Origin: Deltaproteobacteria bacterium
Lineage (GTDB): Bacteria; Desulfobacterota; DSM-4660; Desulfatiglandales; HGW-15
Length of the DNA: 6,945 bases
Reading direction: 5' to 3'
NCBI GenBank assembly: GCA_016926135.1
Contig: JAFGPH010000329.1
Span: forward strand, 1-6,945
The translations under genes and the position numbers were made by a program. The notes beneath the pieces are model-generated. The model was not told the origin of the DNA, made no database searches, and saw nothing but the letters and a program-made list of their open reading frames with translations. Shown here piece by piece: positions 1 to 5,602 of this stretch. Numbering within the stretch: the first letter of the stretch is position 1; every line of letters begins with the position of its first letter.

Positions 1-1
1 G

Positions 2-880
2 GAAAACGCGGCGGGCCGGACCATTTCCAGCGTGGCAAGGACAGCCAGGGGCGATGTCATCGGCCACAACGCCATGTACAACACGGCCCCCTTCCGTGGA
101 GTCTATGAGGCCGGAGCCGGGGTGGTGCATGCCGCTTATCGGGGTGGGGCGGGCATTTTTTCACGGCTTGTCGCCCATGGGCAGGAGGTGGCTGCCGGGG
201 AATTCGGGGGCCAGGCGGTCTTCGGCGAATCCGTCTGCAACCATATCTTCTCCCAGAAAATGTGTCACAGTCTGGGCTGGACGAGCCAGGCCCTTGAAGT
301 GGACCTCATGCCGGCCTCCGCCTATGAACGGGAGAAGAGCGCAGGGGGCAGGGTCGCCTCTCTTCTGGACTTCAAGACCCTCCGGGCCAGACCCCACCGT
401 GTCTTCATCCCTCCTGCCTATGAGGAGGACCTCAAATTCTTCTATGCGGGTCTGGATGACCGCCGGGAACTTGTTGTTTCAGCGGAGACGGCTCCCCCGG
501 AATCCACGGCCCGGATTGAGACGCAGGTTTTCGGCTTCGCCGGGGTGGCGCGACTGGCCGTCTGGGAGACAGGGGCCGACTTCGCCCCCTGTTTCGAGGC
601 AGAGGAAAAAGGGGTGATCGGAAGAGGGGCCACGGTGCTTCAGGTCTGGCTCAACATCTCCCGTCCCTGGGCGACGGCTGCCGTGGACATCTTGCGGGAG
701 AAGGGCTATTTCCTTGGAGGAATCCTGCCTCGCTGGTTCGACCACGATGGACTCCTCATGCAGAAAATGCTGAACCCCCCGGATTGGGACGGCATCCGGA
801 TTCACTTCGAACGGGCCGGGGCTATCCTGGGACGGGTGAAAGGGGACTGGCTCCGGGCCGTGAGTCGCTCTTCTGCGTAA
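2..880 (+). CDS. GNAT-like N-acetyltransferase, 5' end missing
   Basis: This is the 3' part of a gene that runs in from the left edge: the frame is open from base 2, and the GTG at 32 is probably an internal Val. The clearest signal is a GNAT acetyl-CoA site: a beta strand (GVYEAGAGVVHAAY) followed by the pyrophosphate loop YRGGAG at bases 137-154 and the helix IFSRLVAHG. Further on, a FSQKMCHSLGW segment resembles the GNAT motif-B helix followed by a strand. About 280 residues are visible, which is longer than a single GNAT domain. The remaining C-terminal half (around bases 400-880) could be a second, degenerate GNAT-like lobe. The family transfers an acetyl group from acetyl-CoA to an amine; the substrate is not evident. 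A 65-base gap separates it from the STAS gene, so co-transcription with that operon is possible. From memory, related proteins can carry an N-terminal RsbW-like ATPase domain; that part would lie outside the window. Family call moderately sure. Confidence 0.62.
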   Translation, partial: ENAAGRTISSVARTARGDVIGHNAMYNTAPFRGVYEAGAGVVHAAYRGGAGIFSRLVAHGQEVAAGEFGGQAVFGESVCNHIFSQKMCHSLGWTSQALEVDLMPASAYEREKSAGGRVASLLDFKTLRARPHRVFIPPAYEEDLKFFYAGLDDRRELVVSAETAPPESTARIETQVFGFAGVARLAVWETGADFAPCFEAEEKGVIGRGATVLQVWLNISRPWATAAVDILREKGYFLGGILPRWFDHDGLLMQKMLNPPDWDGIRIHFERAGAILGRVKGDWLRAVSRSSA

Positions 881-935
881 AAGGGTTTCTCAATCGACCA
901 CATTCTGATAAAGAAGAATGGAATATTTCACCTAT

Positions 936-940
936 GGGGG
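936..940 (+). promoter_or_regulatory. Probable ribosome binding site for the STAS gene
   Basis: A GGGGG run sits five bases before the ATG at 946 and favours that start. The in-frame ATG at 934 has only AAGAAG about 17 bases upstream. A third in-frame ATG at 979 has a better-looking site (AAGGAGA at 964-970, eight bases away), but starting there would remove the first beta strand of the STAS fold. Confidence 0.4.
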
Positions 941-945
941 CTCAC

Positions 946-1281
946 ATGGAAATCAAAAAGAAAAAGGAGAATGAAATCATGGTGATTTCGGTCACCGGGC
1001 GGCTGGATGCGGTCTCTTCCCCTGAGTTTGAGAAGGAACTGACAGGGCTGATCACCGGTGGAGAAAGGCTTCTCCTTCTGGACTTTGGAGAGCTGGACTA
1101 CATCAGCAGCGCAGGTCTCAGGACGATTCTGGCCGCCACGAAGAAACTGAAGGAAAATCAGGGTAGGCTTTCCCTGGCAGCGCTCAAGAGTGTGGTCAAA
1201 GAGGTTTTCGAAATCTCCGGGTTCAGTTCCATCATCCCCATCTTCGACTCCGTCGATTCCGCCCGGGGGAAAATGGCCTGA
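946..1281 (+). CDS. STAS-domain anti-sigma-factor antagonist (SpoIIAA/RsbV type)
   Basis: A 111-residue single-domain protein, the usual length for SpoIIAA/RsbV-type antagonists. It opens with MEIKKKKENEIMVISVTGRL, which fits the first two STAS strands, followed by the LDAVSSPEFEKEL helix. The diagnostic segment is LLLLDFGELDYISSAGLRTIL. Aligned on the Gly-Leu with SpoIIAA's DSSGL, Ser55 (codon at 1108) takes the place of the phosphorylated serine and Ser54 that of the preceding Asp. In this family the unphosphorylated protein binds its partner kinase or anti-sigma factor and releases that factor's target; phosphorylation by the kinase blocks binding. The kinase gene follows after 10 bases and a SpoIIE-type phosphatase lies in the same operon, so both modifying enzymes are present. 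It is cytosolic, with no signal peptide or membrane segment. The family is secure; the regulated target is unknown. Confidence 0.9.
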   Translation: MEIKKKKENEIMVISVTGRLDAVSSPEFEKELTGLITGGERLLLLDFGELDYISSAGLRTILAATKKLKENQGRLSLAALKSVVKEVFEISGFSSIIPIFDSVDSARGKMA

Positions 1282-1291
1282 GTGATTGCAC

Positions 1292-1711
1292 ATGAAAACC
1301 ATATCTTTACCCGCCAGGATGGAGAACCTGGCAAACCTCATGGGGTTTGTCTCGAGCTTCATCAGAGAAAACGGTTTCCCCGATGAGAGGGTCCAGGAAC
1401 TGGAACTTGCCACGGAGGAGACGCTGGTCAACATCATCAATTACGCCTATGCCGGGCGGGAATCGGGAGACGTGGAAATCCGGTGTCATGCGGGAGAGGG
1501 CGACGCTCTGAGCGTTGAGTTTCTGGACAGCGGCGTTCCCTTTGACATCGAGGCCATGGCCGATCCCGATCTGAACCTTTCCCTGGCCGATCGCAAGGTA
1601 GGCGGCCTGGGGGTCTTCCTGATCCGAAAGATGGTGGATGAGGTCCGCCACCGCCGTGAGGGAGATCGGAACGTCCTGACTTTCCTCATCCACAAGCCCA
1701 AGGGGAAGTAG
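1292..1711 (+). CDS. Anti-sigma-factor-like serine kinase (RsbW/SpoIIAB type, HATPase_c)
   Basis: A 139-residue GHKL-fold ATP-binding protein of the size of SpoIIAB/RsbW. The N box is ELATEETLVNIINYAY, with Glu43 as the likely catalytic base and Asn47 as the Mg-binding Asn. The G1 box is DSGVPFD (79-85) and the G2 box is GGLG (104-107) followed by the helix VFLIRKMVDEV. Such proteins phosphorylate a STAS partner on Ser and, in the classical case, hold a sigma factor inactive. The STAS gene immediately upstream is the natural substrate. I chose the ATG at 1292; a TTG two codons upstream is possible. No strong ribosome binding site is visible (only GAGTGA at 1280-1285), which suits translational coupling to the STAS stop ten bases earlier. 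The stop TAG directly abuts the ATG of the next gene. No sigma factor is seen in the window, so the second partner is unknown. Confidence 0.9.
   Translation: MKTISLPARMENLANLMGFVSSFIRENGFPDERVQELELATEETLVNIINYAYAGRESGDVEIRCHAGEGDALSVEFLDSGVPFDIEAMADPDLNLSLADRKVGGLGVFLIRKMVDEVRHRREGDRNVLTFLIHKPKGK
1701..1705 (+). promoter_or_regulatory. Ribosome binding site of the solute-binding protein gene
   Basis: AGGGG lies six bases before the ATG at 1712, inside the last codons of the kinase gene, and supports a start directly after the kinase stop codon. Confidence 0.5.
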
Positions 1712-2698
1712 ATGGGAGCGGGAAAGATTTTTCTTTGCACACTCCTGTGCCTTCTCGGCACCTTCCACCCGAGCACGGGTGTTGCCCAGCTCAAGGGGGC
1801 CACATTCATTCCCCAGTGGGTACCCCAGGCCCAGTTCGCAGGTTACTACGTCGCCCTGGAACAGGGTATTTACAGGAAACACGGCATCGATCTGACGATC
1901 CTGCCCGGGGGCCCCAACAGCCCCCCCCTCGAGTTTCTGAAAGAGGGCAAGGCGGATTTCGCCTCCCTCTGGCTCTCTACGGCCGTCCAGGCGCGATCCC
2001 GGGGCGTGAGACTGGTGAACATCGCCCAGATCGTGCAGCGGTCGGCCTTGATGCTGGTAGCCAAGAAATCGAGCGGCATCTTTAAGCCCGAAGACATGAA
2101 TGGGAAGAAGGTGGGATTATGGCCCGCTTTCATGACCCAGCCCAAGGCCTTTTTCAGGAAATACAACCTGGAGGTCAGGGTCGTTCCCCAGTCCTTCTCG
2201 GTGAACCTCTTTCTCTGGGACGGCGTGGATGTGGCCTCAGCCATGTGGTATAACGAGTACCACGCGATCATGAGTGCCGGAATCAACCCCGATGAACTCA
2301 CCACCTTCTTTTTCCACGAACATGGCATCAATTTCCCGGAGGACGGGATCTACATCCTGGAGGAGAATTTCGACAAGGACCCTGAACAGTGTAGGGCATT
2401 TGTCATGGCCTCGCTGGAAGGCTGGATATATGCCTTCAACAACCCCGAGGAAACCCTGAACATGGTGATGAGGAACCTCAAGCAAGAATACATCCCGGCC
2501 ACCAGGGTCCATCAGAAGTGGATGCTGGAGAGGATGAAGGACCTCATTCCGCCTCAGGACGGCACGGCCCTTACCGGCAGACTCCTCCCCGAGGACTATG
2601 ACCGGGTGGTGAAGGCTCTGCGTGCTGAAAGGCTGATCGAAGAAACCCCGGAGTTCGAAGACTTTTATCGAGATTGTATGGGCCATGGCACGAAATAG
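1712..2698 (+). CDS. Periplasmic solute-binding protein, NMT1/THI5-like
   Basis: A 328-residue exported protein. Residues 1-25 form a signal peptide (hydrophobic FLCTLLCLLGTF core, likely cleavage after GVA before Gln26); no lipobox cysteine is evident. The mature part begins with the NMT1/THI5 signature: FIPQWVPQAQFAGYYVALEQGIYRKHGIDL in pieces across residues 32-61, then a Gly/Pro-rich loop PGGPNSPP (65-72), the GKADFASLW strand (79-87) and VQRSALMLVAKKS (108-120). Related proteins (ThiY, THI5-like) bind pyrimidine or other small heterocycles for ABC import, but the family is broad and the ligand cannot be read from the sequence. No ABC permease or ATPase gene is next to it. It sits between the kinase and the membrane phosphatase genes, abutting the first and overlapping the second by 14 bases. 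That points to a sensory rather than transport role: presenting a ligand to the phosphatase's periplasmic domain. The family is secure; the sensory role is inference. Confidence 0.87.
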   Translation: MGAGKIFLCTLLCLLGTFHPSTGVAQLKGATFIPQWVPQAQFAGYYVALEQGIYRKHGIDLTILPGGPNSPPLEFLKEGKADFASLWLSTAVQARSRGVRLVNIAQIVQRSALMLVAKKSSGIFKPEDMNGKKVGLWPAFMTQPKAFFRKYNLEVRVVPQSFSVNLFLWDGVDVASAMWYNEYHAIMSAGINPDELTTFFFHEHGINFPEDGIYILEENFDKDPEQCRAFVMASLEGWIYAFNNPEETLNMVMRNLKQEYIPATRVHQKWMLERMKDLIPPQDGTALTGRLLPEDYDRVVKALRAERLIEETPEFEDFYRDCMGHGTK

Positions 2699-4604
2699 AG
2701 GAATAGCCCTCAGGCTGACCATACTGATCCTGACCAGCATCACCATCATCTTCTCCGTAGTGTTCACCTACAACTATCTCGTCTCACGCCGGATCATCCG
2801 GCAGAACGTGGCAAAAAACGCGGAGGGTGTGGCCCTCTCCACCGTCAACAAGATCGATTCGGTGCTCCACGCCGTGGAGAAGGTTCCCAAAAACCTCGCC
2901 ATCTTCATGGAGGACTTCACCTATGAAGGTGGAGACATCCTCGATCTGATCCGCGCCGTGGTCGAGAACAACCCCGACATCTATGGGGCGACCGTCGCCT
3001 TTGAGCCCTATATTTACAGTGCCAACGCCAGGGCCTTTGCCCCCTATTTCTACAAAAAGGACGGGAAGACGGAATTCACCTACATCCCCTATGATTACTT
3101 CACCTGGGACTGGTACCAGATCCCCAGGGAGCTCAATGCCCCGATCTGGACGGAGCCCTATTTCGACGAGGGGGCCGGCGGAATCATCATGGCCACCTTT
3201 TCCGTTCCCTTCTACCGTAAGATCCTGGGGCAAAAGGTGTTGACGGGAATCGTGACGGCCGACGTCTCCCTGTCGTGGCTTCAGGAGATCATGGCCTCCA
3301 TCAAGATCGCCGAGAGTGGGTACGGATTTCTGATTTCTAGGAACGGCACTTTCGTCACCCATCCTGATCCGAACCTCGTCATGAACGAGAGCATTTTCAG
3401 CGTGGCCGAGGCCAGGGGAGATCCGGAGATGCGGGAACTCGGGAGGAAGATGGTACGGAGAGGATCGGAAATCGTTTCTTTCGACAGCCTCATCACCGGA
3501 AAGAGATGCTGGATGAAGTACGCCCCCTTGCCCTCCAGCGGCTGGTCCCTAGCGGTGCTCTTTCCCCAGGACGAGTTGATGGCGGATATCACCGAACTCA
3601 GCCACACGGTTGTCTTCATCGGTCTTGCCGGTTTCCTGTTCATCCTCATCGTGATCGTCTGGATCGCAGGCTCCATCACACGGCCCTTGAGAGCACTTTC
3701 CGAGGCGGCCAGGCACATCGCTACAGGGGATCTGGAGATCGAACTTCCCGTGGTCAAATCCAAGGACGAGGTGGGGACCCTCGCCGAATCCTTCCGGACC
3801 ATGAAGACCTCCCTCAAGCAATACATCGCCGACCTGAAGGAAACCACGGCGGCCAAGGAGAGGATCGAGAGCGAGCTGAAGATCGCCCACGACATCCAGA
3901 TGGGAATCCTGCCCAAGACCTTCCCGCCCTTCCCCGAGAGGCGTGAATTCGACATCTACGCGACCCTCGAACCAGCCAAGGAGGTAGGAGGAGACCTCTA
4001 CGACTTTTTCTTCCTTGATGAGGAGAACCTCTGTTTCACCATCGGCGACGTGTCCGGGAAGGGGGTCCCGGCCGCCCTCTTCATGGCCATCACCAGGACC
4101 CTGATCAAGACCAAGGCCACCCAGGGCCTCACCCCGGACAAGGTACTCAGCAGGGTGAACCAGGATCTCGCGCTGGACAACCCTTCCATGATGTTCGTGA
4201 CCCTTTTCCTGGGCATCCTCAACACCCGCACCGGTGAAGTGGAATACGGAAATGCCGGTCACAATCCTCCTTATCTCATTCGTGACGACGGCCGTCTCGA
4301 ACTCGTCCCGGGTACCGGGGGAACGGCGCTGGGAGTGTTGGAAGACTGTGTCTACCGTTCCCGGAAGATATCGCTCCGGAAGGGGGATACCCTGTTTCTT
4401 TTTACGGACGGGGTGACCGAGGCTACAGACAGGGAGGAAAACCTGTTCTCCGACGAGAGGCTCGTGAAGGAACTCGCCCTTCTCCGCGGTAGACCCCTGA
4501 CGGACGTCATCACAGGGATCATGACCCGGGTCAATGCCTTCGCCGAAGGGGTCCCCCAGGCCGACGACATCACCATGCTGGTGCTGCGCTATCACGGCGG
4601 ATAG
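2685..4604 (+). CDS. Membrane-bound dCache-HAMP-SpoIIE/PP2C serine phosphatase
   Basis: A 639-residue inner-membrane sensor phosphatase. A first membrane helix (about 7-31) and a second (about 307-329) flank a periplasmic dCache domain of some 270 residues. Features of that domain are WDWY (141-144), EPYFDEG (157-163), ADVSL (192-196) and YGFLISRNGTFVTHP (213-227). HAMP follows (about 330-382, starting SITRPLRALSEAA), then a helical linker with HDIQMGILP. The SpoIIE-type PP2C domain spans about 403-637. Its metal-binding acidic motifs are present: GGDLYD (435-440), GDVSGKG (454-460), FTDGVTEA (573-580) and QADDIT (625-630), so it should be active. In this family the enzyme dephosphorylates the phospho-STAS partner, here presumably the 946-1281 product, in response to the periplasmic signal. 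Its ATG lies 14 bases inside the binding-protein gene with no clear ribosome binding site, indicating translational coupling. It ends the operon: a 124-base gap follows. Confidence 0.94.
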   Translation: MARNRGIALRLTILILTSITIIFSVVFTYNYLVSRRIIRQNVAKNAEGVALSTVNKIDSVLHAVEKVPKNLAIFMEDFTYEGGDILDLIRAVVENNPDIYGATVAFEPYIYSANARAFAPYFYKKDGKTEFTYIPYDYFTWDWYQIPRELNAPIWTEPYFDEGAGGIIMATFSVPFYRKILGQKVLTGIVTADVSLSWLQEIMASIKIAESGYGFLISRNGTFVTHPDPNLVMNESIFSVAEARGDPEMRELGRKMVRRGSEIVSFDSLITGKRCWMKYAPLPSSGWSLAVLFPQDELMADITELSHTVVFIGLAGFLFILIVIVWIAGSITRPLRALSEAARHIATGDLEIELPVVKSKDEVGTLAESFRTMKTSLKQYIADLKETTAAKERIESELKIAHDIQMGILPKTFPPFPERREFDIYATLEPAKEVGGDLYDFFFLDEENLCFTIGDVSGKGVPAALFMAITRTLIKTKATQGLTPDKVLSRVNQDLALDNPSMMFVTLFLGILNTRTGEVEYGNAGHNPPYLIRDDGRLELVPGTGGTALGVLEDCVYRSRKISLRKGDTLFLFTDGVTEATDREENLFSDERLVKELALLRGRPLTDVITGIMTRVNAFAEGVPQADDITMLVLRYHGG

Positions 4605-4728
4605 GCACCGGGCTGAAACCCTCTGCCCCGCCCTGAGAACAGGATGGTGCCGCAAAGGTTCCGCTGAGACACCCCAGTAGCGCTGACGCAGATTGATGAT
4701 CAGGAAACACGCAAAGAGGTTAAGACCG
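4605..4728 (+). other. Intergenic region between phosphatase and aminopropyltransferase genes
   Basis: This 124-base gap is the largest between genes in the window and is where a new transcript could begin. No convincing -35/-10 pair stands out. Six-base arms GGCACC (4604-4609) and GGTGCC (4646-4651) could pair around a 36-base loop that contains a small CCTG-AGAA-CAGG hairpin (4632-4643), but no T-tract follows, so an intrinsic terminator is not supported. The end of the gap holds the ribosome binding site of the next gene. Confidence 0.4.
4714..4720 (+). promoter_or_regulatory. Ribosome binding site that sets the aminopropyltransferase start
   Basis: AAGAGGT lies eight bases upstream of the ATG at 4729. 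The frame stays open upstream to a TTG at 4693 and an ATG at 4696, but those starts have no comparable site and would add a basic 11-12 residue extension not typical of the family. Confidence 0.55.
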
Positions 4729-5598
4729 ATGAAGGAGAGATGCGTTCCGGGTGAGGAGTGGTTCCTTGAAGATTCGACGATCCTGGGAGAACCGGAGAGC
4801 ACCGTATGGGGCATGCTCGTGGAACGCAAGGTCTTCTCGGGCCGGAGCCGGTTCCAGCAGGTGGATATTTTCGACACCCGGGAATACGGCAGGGTCCTTG
4901 CCCTGGACGGTCTTGTCCAGCTCTCCACCAGACACGAATCCGTTTACCACGAGATGCTGGTTCATCCGGCCCTCTTTCATGCCCCTGACCCGAAAAAAGC
5001 CTTGATCATCGGGGGTGGTGACGGAGGCGCCCTGAGGGAACTGGTAAAGCATCCCCTTCAAGAGATCCTGCTGGTGGATATCGATGAGGAGGTGGTGAAG
5101 CTTTCCAGGAGATTCCTGCCCTCGCTATCGAACGGTGCTTTCGATGACAGGAGGGTCACCCTCGTCCATGCAGACGCCTTCCCCCTCCTCCGCAAACACA
5201 AGAATTCCTTTGACATCATCATCAGCGATTGTACCGACTCCTATGGCCCCTCCAAGGCATTGTGGAGCAAGAAGTTCTACGGGTTCATTCTTCAGGCTCT
5301 CTCGGCGAAAGGGGTGGCCGGTTTTCAGACCGGGTACTTCAAGGAGCGATATGCCCGAAAGGGCCGAAGACAGATCAGAGAGGTCTTCCCCTTCTCACTA
5401 GTGTACAGGGCGCATGTGGGGTGCTTTCCTTTCGATGAATGCGCATTCACCATCGCATCCAAGAACGTGGACTTCCGCAAATTGGGTCTCAGGAGCCTTG
5501 AGATGAAATTCAGGAAGAGCGACATTCAGACCAGGTATTACTCCCCCGAGATGCATTTCGCCTCCACGGTGATCCCGGAATCCTTTGGAGAAGGCTAA
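4729..5598 (+). CDS. speE: Polyamine aminopropyltransferase (spermidine synthase family)
   Basis: A 289-residue protein of normal length for spermidine synthase, which transfers the aminopropyl group of decarboxylated S-adenosylmethionine to putrescine or a related amine in the cytosol. The N-terminal beta domain has the RFQQVDIFDT and GRVLALDGLVQLS segments. YHEM (73-76) is canonical. The nucleotide site is LIIGGGDGGALREL (92-105), with acidic VDID (116-119) on the next strand and HADAF (147-151). The catalytic segment is ISDCTDSYGP (165-174): both Asp of the D-x-x-D are kept, and it closely matches E. coli SpeE as I remember it, except that the usual Pro after the second Asp is Ser171. The C-terminal TRYYSPEMHFAS (268-279) is also typical. 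Residues near the amine pocket (QTGYF at 200-204, FPFDEC at 233-238) differ from the common QTGSPW and YPSGxW patterns, so the amine accepted is uncertain. No speD or other polyamine gene is in the window. The next gene starts four bases after the stop. Confidence 0.86.
   Translation: MKERCVPGEEWFLEDSTILGEPESTVWGMLVERKVFSGRSRFQQVDIFDTREYGRVLALDGLVQLSTRHESVYHEMLVHPALFHAPDPKKALIIGGGDGGALRELVKHPLQEILLVDIDEEVVKLSRRFLPSLSNGAFDDRRVTLVHADAFPLLRKHKNSFDIIISDCTDSYGPSKALWSKKFYGFILQALSAKGVAGFQTGYFKERYARKGRRQIREVFPFSLVYRAHVGCFPFDECAFTIASKNVDFRKLGLRSLEMKFRKSDIQTRYYSPEMHFASTVIPESFGEG
5587..5594 (+). promoter_or_regulatory. Ribosome binding site of the TIM-barrel gene
   Basis: GGAGAAGG lies eight bases before the ATG at 5603, within the last codons of the aminopropyltransferase gene. 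It favours the ATG over the in-frame TTG at 5585. Confidence 0.6.
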
Positions 5599-5602
5599 CC
5601 CC

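Noticed and set aside
784..945. Upstream extension of the STAS frame to an ATG inside the acetyltransferase gene
   Set aside because: The extra residues overlap the acetyltransferase in another frame and match nothing in STAS proteins; the 946 start gives the normal family length.
881..945. Possible sigma-70 promoter in the AT-rich gap before the STAS gene
   Set aside because: Hexamer-like pieces (TTCTCA, GATAAA, AATATT) occur but no pair has both good matches and good spacing.
950..970. A-rich tract in the start of the STAS gene as a slippage or frameshift site
   Set aside because: The A runs are only five bases long and broken by G; the frame is intact and simply encodes Lys residues.
4604..4651. 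Inverted repeat GGCACC / GGTGCC after the phosphatase gene as a terminator
   Set aside because: Only six pairs around a 36-base loop and no T-run follows; it could easily be chance in GC-rich DNA.
3549..4928. A long minus-strand open frame (459 codons) opposite the phosphatase and the start of speE
   Set aside because: It lies antisense to strongly conserved domains, spans a real intergenic gap and reads as low-complexity Gly/Asp/Val/His-rich text with no domain. It is a shadow of GC-rich coding on the other strand.
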